Below, in pieces: positions 25,257-32,590 of a DNA stretch of 64,000 bases. The DNA lies in the NCBI GenBank assembly GCA_001769275.1, contig MEOQ01000026.1:1-64000 (forward strand). The letters run 5' to 3'. This DNA is from Bacteroidetes bacterium GWF2_43_63 (GTDB lineage Bacteria > Bacteroidota > Bacteroidia > Bacteroidales > DTU049). A program made the translations under genes and the position numbers. Below the pieces are notes generated by a model, which searched no databases, was not told where the DNA came from, and worked only from the letters and a program-made list of their open reading frames with translations. Position 1 is the stretch's first letter, and every line of letters begins with the position of its first letter.

Positions 25257-27401
25257 TTAGAAATATAGAATTCTATTGTCCTCAATATCAGCTTTTCGCT
25301 GCAAAGACTTGAACAACTCATAGTTTACTTTAGACTGGAAAAACTGCATTTTCTGAGCCATAATTGCTTTGGGATCAGCAGGCTGCGGTTCAACAACATC
25401 AAGCACCGTGTAAACAAAAATTCCCATTTCACCTTTGACCGCTTTTGAAAGCTTGCCTTTTGGTGATGCAGTAATGTTTCCAATAATATCTGGCTCCGGG
25501 CCATATCCCGGCAACGAATATGTTGAAAAAGTTACATCAAATGTATCGACATCTGCTTGTATTTTTGTTGCCAGAGCTTCAACGGTAGCGGTTCCATTCA
25601 GCGCACTGTTCATCTTTTCCATCAGCATCTGAGCTTTCTTCTCTTTTTTGGCAAAGGGTTCTATAAGAGTCTTCACATCTTCAAAAGGAGCTTGTCCTTT
25701 TTCAGTCCGTGATTTCAAAACAGCGATAACATACTTGGTTTCTGTGTCAAGTGAAAATACTGTTGAAATTGCACTTGGCTCAGTTTCTTCGTTATAAGCC
25801 CAACGAACCACTTCACGCCCTTCAGCAATTCCTGCTAAAGTAAAATCCGTTGTTTTCACTTTGTCTGCAACACGTTTTGTATAGCCTTTATCAACAATGT
25901 TCTTTTCGAATGCTTCCGCTGTCTGACTTTCTGCAGCGAACACATTGGCCAGATTGTATATTGAATCACTCGTTGCAGGGCTTGGCTCAACCGTACGCTG
26001 AATTGTGGCGATCTTAACCTTGTTGATTGGTTTCGTTTTATCGATTACTTTAATAACATGATATCCAAACACAGTTTCCACCACAGTATAAGAACCATTA
26101 GCTCCTTCTACACAAGCCTTGTTGAATTCAGGGACCATCATTCCTTCCTGGAACCAGTCGAAATATCCTGCATTCTGTTTTACTGAGGGGTCATTACTGT
26201 TTGCAATTGCCACCTGCGAGAAGAACACACTGTCTTTGCCTCTGACAACAGCCAAAAGACTATCTGCGACAAATTTCGCCTCTTCTTTTGTTCTGACAAC
26301 AGCCGAATCAGCATTAGCTGCACCCTGATAAGCAATCAGAATATGTGATGCTTTGAGTGAATCCGGAATCATTTTCCGATCAAGCAATTTGTGCATGTAA
26401 TAAATATTGTTTTCGATATAAGGCGCTACAAAAGTGCCAATGCCAGCTCCAAACAATGTGTCGGCTTTTACAGGGAGAACCTCACGACGCAAATATGAGC
26501 TATCCCATGTGAAATCAATGTCTGCATTTGAATTGATGAAAGCCAGAACATCTGTATTGGCCGTCTTTGTGAAACGGGAATAAATGGTGTCGACTTTTTC
26601 CTTCACTATTTTGTGATCTGTTACAGATGGCTTGACATCGAATATCACAAAATCAACAGCTGCTGTGGGTTCATCAAAGACAAAATCAAATTTGTGCTCT
26701 TCATAATATTTTTTCAATTCCTCGTCGGTAACCGAAATAGTAGAATCACTAATTGAAGCATATCTCAACCCGGTATAAGTAGTTACAAATTTTCTGTTGC
26801 GGTCAGCATTTTCACGGTCAATGAAAGCCTTTGGCAAGTAAAAAGCTTTGTTTACCAACGATACATACTTGGTTCTGATTCTTTCTTCAATAATCATTTT
26901 TTCATACATCCGCCAGTTCTGCTGTTCCTCTGGCGTGCGCTCCTCAATGCTTTCAACATAAGTTGCAACCTGGTTGGGGTCAAAAACACCAGTTTCGGGG
27001 TTGGTAAAAAGCTGCTTGATCAATGGATGAACATACTTTCCGGTGAAAAGCTCTCCAAGCTCAGCATCACTTACAGCCAAACCCAGCTTATCATATTCCT
27101 CTGCAAGGATAAGGCTTTCAACCATTTTGTCATACACTTCGTTACTTATCTGAAAGTTGTCCGAGGATGTAAACTGGATATCCTGTCCATATTGCATCAA
27201 ATATTGAGCTTTACGCTCTTCAACTTTTGCTGAAAAATCCTGATAATTGACTTTTTCACCAAAAACAACAGCCAGGGGTTCAACCGACTTTTTCCCTCCG
27301 CTTGATGTCATGAAATCGCTTAAAACAAAGAGTGCTAAAGCAACACCGATGATGCCGATGAGTAAACCCGAATGTTTCCGTATTTTTCCAATGGTAGCCA
27401 T
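25257..27401 (-). CDS. Membrane-anchored peptidyl-prolyl isomerase, PpiD/SurA-like
   Basis: 714 residues. A single N-terminal membrane segment (about 12-31, LLIGIIGVALALFVLSDF) anchors a large periplasmic part. A SurA/PpiD-type N-terminal chaperone region (about 40-250, with YDKMVESLILAEEYDKLGL) is followed by a parvulin domain (about 345-465: ASHILIAYQ, then DWFQEGMMVPEFNKA, then VFGYHVIKVIDK) and a C-terminal helical region. Parvulin-type foldases of this layout help exported and outer-membrane proteins fold. Last gene of the coaX-to-foldase cluster, but with its own TACCTTTG element at 27433-27440. Catalytic activity of the parvulin domain is not proven by sequence. Confidence 0.9.
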   Translation of the reverse strand: MATIGKIRKHSGLLIGIIGVALALFVLSDFMTSSGGKKSVEPLAVVFGEKVNYQDFSAKVEERKAQYLMQYGQDIQFTSSDNFQISNEVYDKMVESLILAEEYDKLGLAVSDAELGELFTGKYVHPLIKQLFTNPETGVFDPNQVATYVESIEERTPEEQQNWRMYEKMIIEERIRTKYVSLVNKAFYLPKAFIDRENADRNRKFVTTYTGLRYASISDSTISVTDEELKKYYEEHKFDFVFDEPTAAVDFVIFDVKPSVTDHKIVKEKVDTIYSRFTKTANTDVLAFINSNADIDFTWDSSYLRREVLPVKADTLFGAGIGTFVAPYIENNIYYMHKLLDRKMIPDSLKASHILIAYQGAANADSAVVRTKEEAKFVADSLLAVVRGKDSVFFSQVAIANSNDPSVKQNAGYFDWFQEGMMVPEFNKACVEGANGSYTVVETVFGYHVIKVIDKTKPINKVKIATIQRTVEPSPATSDSIYNLANVFAAESQTAEAFEKNIVDKGYTKRVADKVKTTDFTLAGIAEGREVVRWAYNEETEPSAISTVFSLDTETKYVIAVLKSRTEKGQAPFEDVKTLIEPFAKKEKKAQMLMEKMNSALNGTATVEALATKIQADVDTFDVTFSTYSLPGYGPEPDIIGNITASPKGKLSKAVKGEMGIFVYTVLDVVEPQPADPKAIMAQKMQFFQSKVNYELFKSLQRKADIEDNRILYF

Positions 27402-27432
27402 TCTTCTTATATTTTATTTAAAAAAACGAGTG

Positions 27433-27440
27433 CAAAGGTA
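27433..27440 (-). promoter_or_regulatory. -7 element of the PpiD-like gene
   Basis: TACCTTTG on the minus strand, about 31 bases before the ATG at 27401, a normal leader length. It suggests the foldase can be transcribed apart from lptC. Confidence 0.5.
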
Positions 27441-27460
27441 ATCATTTTGAACAAACAGTC

Positions 27461-28060
27461 CTATTCTGAGGCATTTTTATCGTCTTTAATTTCAATTTCC
27501 CCCTTGGGCCTCAGGATTCTGTACTGATCGAAACTTTCGTCCGATTCAAATCCATCACCCCAGATAATCTTGTCCGGAGTAATAATTTTTATAAAAACGT
27601 TGGAATAAACCCGGTTGGCCTTTTCATCCCAGATCAAATGGTCAGTATACATCTTTTCGGAATCTGCTGTAATGATAACAACATCATACTTGACCTCAAT
27701 GCGCTGCAATTCGTCGAAACGCTCTCCATACCTTGCAGTCAACACAGTCTCCTCTCGCCCGAGCGAATCGTAAAAAATCACTTTCAAACCATCCGTCAGT
27801 TTAAGAATGCCTTTCTGATCCTTGCTTTCATACCTCTTCGTCACCGGAGCGGTAAGACAGGCCTCAATGTGGCCGCTGTCGCTATAATACATGGTCACAT
27901 CCAATGCCTGTTCAACCGGAAGCGTGTCTTTGACGGCCACTTCCTGTATACTGTTCATGGAGTTGCCACATGAAAAAATCATTGTGACTGCAAAAGCAGC
28001 CACAATGATGATTTTTAATGATTTATAGTTGCGAACCACCGTATTATCGGCTTCTGACAA
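27461..28060 (-). CDS. lptC: LPS export protein LptC
   Basis: 199 residues. LptC links the LptBFG ABC transporter to the periplasmic LptA bridge for LPS transport. An N-terminal hydrophobic segment ends in MIFSC (Cys31), so it is a predicted lipoprotein, as usual in Bacteroidota. The core (about 60-180) has the beta-jellyroll pattern of the family: LTAPVTKRYES, GLKVIFYDSLG, LTARYGERFDE, VYSNVFIKIITPD, WGDGFESDESFDQYRI. There is no ATG at the front; TTG at 28060 overlaps the TPR gene by 17 bp, and GTG at 28039 is an alternative that falls just after that gene's stop. Confidence 0.9.
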   Translation of the reverse strand: MSEADNTVVRNYKSLKIIIVAAFAVTMIFSCGNSMNSIQEVAVKDTLPVEQALDVTMYYSDSGHIEACLTAPVTKRYESKDQKGILKLTDGLKVIFYDSLGREETVLTARYGERFDELQRIEVKYDVVIITADSEKMYTDHLIWDEKANRVYSNVFIKIITPDKIIWGDGFESDESFDQYRILRPKGEIEIKDDKNASE

Positions 28061-29477
28061 CGGTCGACTCAGTGTACCAGCATGATACTGTGTAGCTGGA
28101 TCCTACAGAGATATTTTCAAAAAACAGTTCTTCAGAGTTCGGAAATCCACCGTAGCAGGCATTGTAATTAGCATTTGCAGCATTAATGACGTTTTCGTCG
28201 GTCGAAACAGACTTGGCTTTTGCATATTTATCGGCGGCAGCCCAGTAGCCGGCTTTTTTGCTAACCGGAGTTTCGCCTCCGCAACTCGATGCCGTTGAAT
28301 AATATAAGTCACCAATTAATAAATAAGGCCTTCCATCATTTGGATTCAGACTGGCCGACTGCAAAGCAGCATTGCGAGCGTTGGCAAATTGATTCAAATT
28401 GCGGTATGCGTCTGCAAGATTGAGGTACGCTTCGGCTTTCTGAATCGGATCTTCGAGACCACCAACAGCTTCGCTCAGATATTTAACTGCACTACTGAAA
28501 TTCTTGATTTTCAAAAACGACTTTCCAAGAGCCAACGCGGAGGTAGGTGTTGGAGACTGTTTGTAGAGTTCTTCTGCAGCATTGAAATACAAGGGGTCTT
28601 CAGTGCAGCTTTTCTTTTCCATCAGCTGGGTTAGCTTCAGCAGCCAGTTCAGGTCTGATTTCTTTGTTTCAAATTTTGCACTATTGATGGCTATTATCTG
28701 CTCACAATTTGCCCATGGATCGAATAAGCTATTGATGTTGTTCTCAGCAATTTCGTAAATCTCAATTTTTCTATTGATTTTTACAGAATCTGCAGGATTG
28801 GCCTTGAGTTCCTGCCTGTAGATGTCCAGCTGATACTCTGCAACAGTCATTGCAACATCGTAATTTTCATAAATTATAGCAGTATCAAGCTTTCCGGCAC
28901 GAATCATTTCATCGGTCACTTTGTAGAAGATTGACAGTACTGCAGCTTCACTTTCATTGCCCTGAACCTTTATGGATTTCTCAAGGGTATAATAAATAAG
29001 CTCAATCTCTTGAGGGCGATAGGTGTACAAATCATACCCTTTTCTGCCGAGAACATAACCTTCGCCATACATTCTTGCACAGCCAAAAGCTTCAATATTG
29101 CGATCATACAACAACATCAGCGTATCAATGCATAATTCTTTTGCAGCACTGTCAGGAGCATTGTCAATCATGTATCCGACAATACGCACTCCATCAAGGT
29201 AAAGGTTCTGACTAATCAATGGGGTATTGTCGAAACAATATCTCCAGGGACCCAGGGTATATTTAATTGCTTCCCCTTTGTATTTGGAGTCTCTCCATTG
29301 TTTAAAATTCTCGCGATACAGAGAGAAATTTTTTACGCCATTAACGCTATCGATGCCGTATTTTGGACCTTTAATGCTGCACGACAAAGGAAATCGGATG
29401 CTATCCTGAGCATTCACTGACTGAAACAATGGTAACATCAGTGCAAAAACAAGAATGAAATTTAAAACGGTTTTCAT
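28044..29477 (-). CDS. Exported TPR-repeat protein, envelope-associated
   Basis: 477 residues with a signal peptide ending VNAQ (about 24). The C-terminal half has TPR-like helix pairs: ALALGKSFLKIKNFSSAVKY, AEAYLNLADAYRNLNQFANA, then NPNDGRPYLLIGDLYY. The N-terminal part (YTLGPWRYCFDNTP, then DAPDSAAKELCIDTLMLLYD) belongs to a Bacteroidota-conserved family of unknown role. The gene order coaX, barrel, TPR, lptC, foldase recurs in Bacteroidales, pointing to a job in outer-membrane or LPS assembly; this is inference. It overlaps lptC. Confidence 0.85.
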   Translation of the reverse strand: MKTVLNFILVFALMLPLFQSVNAQDSIRFPLSCSIKGPKYGIDSVNGVKNFSLYRENFKQWRDSKYKGEAIKYTLGPWRYCFDNTPLISQNLYLDGVRIVGYMIDNAPDSAAKELCIDTLMLLYDRNIEAFGCARMYGEGYVLGRKGYDLYTYRPQEIELIYYTLEKSIKVQGNESEAAVLSIFYKVTDEMIRAGKLDTAIIYENYDVAMTVAEYQLDIYRQELKANPADSVKINRKIEIYEIAENNINSLFDPWANCEQIIAINSAKFETKKSDLNWLLKLTQLMEKKSCTEDPLYFNAAEELYKQSPTPTSALALGKSFLKIKNFSSAVKYLSEAVGGLEDPIQKAEAYLNLADAYRNLNQFANARNAALQSASLNPNDGRPYLLIGDLYYSTASSCGGETPVSKKAGYWAAADKYAKAKSVSTDENVINAANANYNACYGGFPNSEELFFENISVGSSYTVSCWYTESTVVRSR

Positions 29478-29489
29478 GACTCTATAATT

Positions 29490-30797
29490 CTAATTGTACT
29501 TTTTCTTTTCAAACCAACGCTCTTTCAGAGAAATTCCCAAAACAAACCTTATGTAGTTTTCCTCTATCAGATTCTGGTTGGTGGTCCCCATTTTCCCAAA
29601 TTCAATGCCCGTTGTTATAACAGAACGTTGCAGTCGCGGATAAATGGATTTCAACGGCCAGGTGCAGCCAAAACTTATGCCAACTTTTGACAACTCCTCA
29701 CCCTTAAGCGATAAATAAGTCTGATCGTAGTGCACCCCACCATACCACGTCATTCTTTTAATATACTTTTTAGTCGCCAAATTGTCCGGCGTGTATGAAA
29801 ATCCGGCATTGACAGATAAACTGTTTTTCAATGAATCTGATTCGCCGAAAGCAGTGAATCCTGACCAGTCCTGCATTTTGAAATCAGCTCCGAATGACCA
29901 ATTCTGGTCTTTAGTCAATAAAAAGCCGCCAGAAATGCTCATTGGCAGAGAAACGGAACCCTTTACTCCATCATTGACACCCGTCGTATCAATAATAATC
30001 TCATTGCCACCGACAGAATAGTATCGCATGGCGAGCAGACTCTGCTTTGCATTGAGTTCGCCCGGAAGGCCAAAAGCAGCACCCAGGATAAGTCTTGTTT
30101 TCTGTGGTGTCACAGAATCTCTTCTCAGAATAATTTCATATTGCACTCCAGCGTCGAATGCAAAGTCGCCAACATATCTCGATGACATTGTTTTTGTGTT
30201 GTAATAGGCAGAAGTATCAAAGACAATTCTTCGGGTCTGCGATAATGATCCAAAAACGTATGAAACATTTGCGCCAATACTCAGGTTGTCGAAAAGTTCA
30301 ACTGCATGGCCCATCCAGAATTTGTTGAAGCCTCCACTCCCTTCATATTTCGCCGTATAATTTGCCAGCGAATCGATGGGAAACGTTGTCTCAAGATTGT
30401 ATCCTACAGAACTATAAGGCTGAAGACCAAAGGCCATTCCCCAGTTTTTTGCGGCCTTAAAGGCAAACGAGAAACTATTCAAAGAACCTGACATTCGGTT
30501 GGATGTCTGAGAAGCAGTATTCTGATTCGAATAATTGCCTTTAAAACCACCGTTGAAAAGCATGGGAAGCGAATCCTGATCATGCAACAAGATAGTATAA
30601 GAAGCAGGGTTGAACGAATTAATTGCGTAGCGGTCGCGGAAAGCTGCTGTCAGTCCACCCATGGAAAAAGAAATAGGCTCTGTGTTATTTTGTAACTCTC
30701 CAAGTCCGTATCTGGAATAAGGCGATACCACAAAGGACTGAGCCTTAATTTGGAAGGTGGAGATAAGTAAAATCAGTACGACAAAGTAAATTTTCAT
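29490..30797 (-). CDS. Predicted outer-membrane beta-barrel protein
   Basis: 435 residues. Signal peptide ends IKAQ (about 20). SPYSRYGLGELQ and SMGGLTAAFRD at the start, many alternating amphipathic strands with aromatic girdle residues, and a C-terminal IRFVLGISLKERWF strand fit a FadL/OmpP1-like barrel. No specific transport substrate can be named. It overlaps coaX by four bases (ATGA) and precedes the TPR gene by 12 bp. The same barrel gene follows coaX in many Bacteroidota. Confidence 0.8.
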   Translation of the reverse strand: MKIYFVVLILLISTFQIKAQSFVVSPYSRYGLGELQNNTEPISFSMGGLTAAFRDRYAINSFNPASYTILLHDQDSLPMLFNGGFKGNYSNQNTASQTSNRMSGSLNSFSFAFKAAKNWGMAFGLQPYSSVGYNLETTFPIDSLANYTAKYEGSGGFNKFWMGHAVELFDNLSIGANVSYVFGSLSQTRRIVFDTSAYYNTKTMSSRYVGDFAFDAGVQYEIILRRDSVTPQKTRLILGAAFGLPGELNAKQSLLAMRYYSVGGNEIIIDTTGVNDGVKGSVSLPMSISGGFLLTKDQNWSFGADFKMQDWSGFTAFGESDSLKNSLSVNAGFSYTPDNLATKKYIKRMTWYGGVHYDQTYLSLKGEELSKVGISFGCTWPLKSIYPRLQRSVITTGIEFGKMGTTNQNLIEENYIRFVLGISLKERWFEKKKYN

Positions 30798-31531
30798 GGA
30801 TTCAGGTTCAGCAAATGATTCAGTCCTACAAGAACAATTTTTGGGACTGCAAAGATGTGATTTTCATGGGAAATATCAAAATATCCGGCATCTCCCCCAC
30901 CTAAATAAACAGGGGCTTTGTTATCGTGTTCAACAAATTTGTCTATTCTGTATCGAATTTCAGCTAAACATCCATTCATTACACCACTCAGAATAGAATC
31001 TTTGGTCGACTTTCCCATTTCTTCGAATTTGTTCTCTGGCTCGATTAACGGCAGCTTTGCCGTAAAATTGTGCAGCGACCTCAACCGTAAACTGATTCCC
31101 GGACTGATGGCCCCGCCGGTATAATGTCCGTTGCTGTCAACATAATCAAATGTAATGGCAGTTCCAACCTGAATGACAAGAAAAGGAAATACACTTTTCG
31201 TTAGAAATGCTGCACCACAAACCGCGGCCCACCGATCTTCGCCCAAGGTTTCCATAGTCCTGTACTCAGACTTGACGGGAGCAATTTTACAATCCTTTAC
31301 TGAAACAAAAGCATTGGACTTAAAATAATCCGTTTCAGATTCAGAAAGTGCCGTAACCGACGAAAATATTCTGCGCGAAGCCGGGAATTTTTTCAAAAGT
31401 GCTTCAATAAACTCAATCGAAAAAGATTCAGCGCCGGATTCCAGGATATTTTCACCTGAAAAAACAGCGTATTTACAGCGTGTATTCCCAATGTCGATGG
31501 TCAGATTCAAATTCACAGGGTAAAGGTACAT
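30794..31531 (-). CDS. coaX: Type III pantothenate kinase
   Basis: 245 residues from ATG 31531; one codon upstream is a TTG. First step of CoA synthesis, phosphorylating pantothenate, with the CoaX fold (ASKHA superfamily). Seen: LTIDIGNTRCKYAVF (phosphate-1 motif with Asp), LGEDRWAAVCGA, VIQVGTAITFDYVDSNGHYTGGAISPG (phosphate-2 and the GGxIxPG motif). First gene of the envelope operon that follows; the coupling of coaX with these genes is a conserved but unexplained habit of the phylum. Confidence 0.95.
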   Translation of the reverse strand: MYLYPVNLNLTIDIGNTRCKYAVFSGENILESGAESFSIEFIEALLKKFPASRRIFSSVTALSESETDYFKSNAFVSVKDCKIAPVKSEYRTMETLGEDRWAAVCGAAFLTKSVFPFLVIQVGTAITFDYVDSNGHYTGGAISPGISLRLRSLHNFTAKLPLIEPENKFEEMGKSTKDSILSGVMNGCLAEIRYRIDKFVEHDNKAPVYLGGGDAGYFDISHENHIFAVPKIVLVGLNHLLNLNP

Positions 31532-31541
31532 CAAAAAAATT

Positions 31542-31571
31542 TTGTCAGATAAAAATATCGTTATATATTTG
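31542..31571 (+). promoter_or_regulatory. Bacteroidota promoter of tRNA-Phe
   Basis: TTG at 31542-31544, exactly 19 bases, then TATATTTG at 31564-31571. This is a full match to TTG-N19-TAnnTTTG. The tRNA begins 16 bases downstream. Confidence 0.85.
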
Positions 31572-31586
31572 CACTCCCAAAAAGGA

Positions 31587-31659
31587 GGCGTCGTAGCTCA
31601 GTAGGTAGAGCAGCGGACTGAAAATCCGTGTGTCACTGGTTCAATTCCAGTCGATGCCA
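31587..31659 (+). tRNA. tRNA-Phe (anticodon GAA)
   Basis: Cloverleaf: acceptor GGCGTCG pairs with CGATGCC (31652-31658, one G-U pair), D arm GCTC/GAGC, anticodon arm gcgga/tccgt with loop CTGAAAA (anticodon GAA at 31620-31622), and T arm ACTGG/CCAGT with loop TTCAATT. Discriminator base A. The 3' CCA is not encoded (ACA follows). It has its own promoter and terminator, so it is a single-gene unit. Confidence 0.97.
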
Positions 31660-31661
31660 CA

Positions 31662-31689
31662 AAAAAAGCCGGATTATTCCGGCTTTTTT
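31662..31689. terminator. Bidirectional terminator after tRNA-Phe
   Basis: 12-bp perfect stem: aaaaaagccgga (31662-31673), loop of four, complement 31678-31689. A-run and T-run flank it, so it serves the tRNA and the convergent DUF4476 gene. Confidence 0.9.
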
Positions 31690-31706
31690 CATTTGAGTCA
31701 GGTTTT

Positions 31707-32474
31707 TCACCAGACACCGATATAGCGATAGAATTCATCAGCATTTGAGTTGAAAGTAAAAGCGTCGTTGATGAGAAAAATATTTCCTTTATCGATAACA
31801 AACATGTAAGCAGTTTTAGCCAGTTTCAGACGGTTGGAGTCAAAGGTAAGCATCAACATGAGTTCGCGCAGCTGAGCTGAAGTGACCCCGCTGACAGAAA
31901 TTGCGGTGTAGGCCATTCTAACCCGGGTTTCATCAAATGCTTCACGACGCATCGAAGAAAGCAGCATCCCAAAAGCATCGGGCGACATACCCATCGGAAC
32001 ATATCCGGTATTGCCATAAGAGTAACCACTGTAGTATCCACTGCTGCTTCCATAACTATCTCCATGTCCATTTCCATGCCCGTTTCCGTGTCCATTTCCG
32101 TGTCCATAACCGTTTCCGTTGCTGTAACCAGATACGGGATTGAGGTTTTCGGTACGAAGAATTACAAATACACCGAATCGGTCGATGGTGCCATAAATTC
32201 TTTTATTGGGCATGATGTCGACGGATCCTCTGAATAAGCGATCAACCATCAAACCACTCAGGGTCATTGATTCGCGGAAAACTTCCATGCCGTGGCGTCC
32301 GTGATCCAGCCGTGAAATAATAACTGAGCCAGCGTAACTATCATACTGACGACCGTCAATGACAACATAGAAATCGGCGTTTTCGTTGATTGTGATGGTC
32401 AATTCCGAATAAGCTGTTGCGAACATAGCCGGCATAAAGGCCATCAGGGCGAGTAAGAGTGTAAATTTTTTCAT
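31707..32474 (-). CDS. Exported DUF4476 protein with Gly/His/Asn repeat
   Basis: 255 residues. Signal peptide of about 20 residues (AMFATA). N-terminal beta-rich part (about 25-110: LTITINENADFYVVIDGRQYD). A central low-complexity segment (about 118-150) is made of GHGNGHGNGHGN-type repeats followed by SGYYSGYSYGN. The C-terminal 90 residues (MSPDAFGMLLSSMRREAFDE, then FDSNRLKLAKTAYMFVID) are a DUF4476 domain, helical and of unknown function, frequent in Bacteroidota and myxobacteria. The His-rich linker could bind metal, but that is speculation. Terminated by the hairpin shared with the tRNA. Confidence 0.88.
   Translation of the reverse strand: MKKFTLLLALMAFMPAMFATAYSELTITINENADFYVVIDGRQYDSYAGSVIISRLDHGRHGMEVFRESMTLSGLMVDRLFRGSVDIMPNKRIYGTIDRFGVFVILRTENLNPVSGYSNGNGYGHGNGHGNGHGNGHGDSYGSSSGYYSGYSYGNTGYVPMGMSPDAFGMLLSSMRREAFDETRVRMAYTAISVSGVTSAQLRELMLMLTFDSNRLKLAKTAYMFVIDKGNIFLINDAFTFNSNADEFYRYIGVW
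32035..32112. repeat. Short tandem repeat coding Gly-His/Asn linker
   Basis: About six degenerate 12-bp units (tccatgtccatt, tccatgcccgtt, tccgtgtccatt and so on, plus-strand reading) encode the GHGN repeats of the DUF4476 protein. Such units are prone to length change. Confidence 0.7.
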
Positions 32475-32536
32475 GGCTTGTTCCTCCTTAAATTTTTATG
32501 AACGAATTCAAAATTCATTTTCAAAGGTTGTGCCAT

Positions 32537-32565
32537 AAAAAAGGGGAGTCGAAAAACAACTCCCC
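32537..32565 (-). terminator. Terminator of the T9SS type B protein gene
   Basis: Stem ggggagt (32543-32549) with complement actcccc (32559-32565). On the minus strand it is followed by a T-run (plus-strand A-run 32537-32542). It lies 26 bp past the stop of the gene ending at 32591. Confidence 0.75.
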
Positions 32566-32590
32566 AAATAGTATTTAGTAAAAGCTCAGG

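Noticed and set aside
31598-31801. 67-codon minus-strand frame with GIEPVTHGFSVRCSTY
   Set aside because: It is the antisense reading of tRNA-Phe and its terminator, a well-known false protein.
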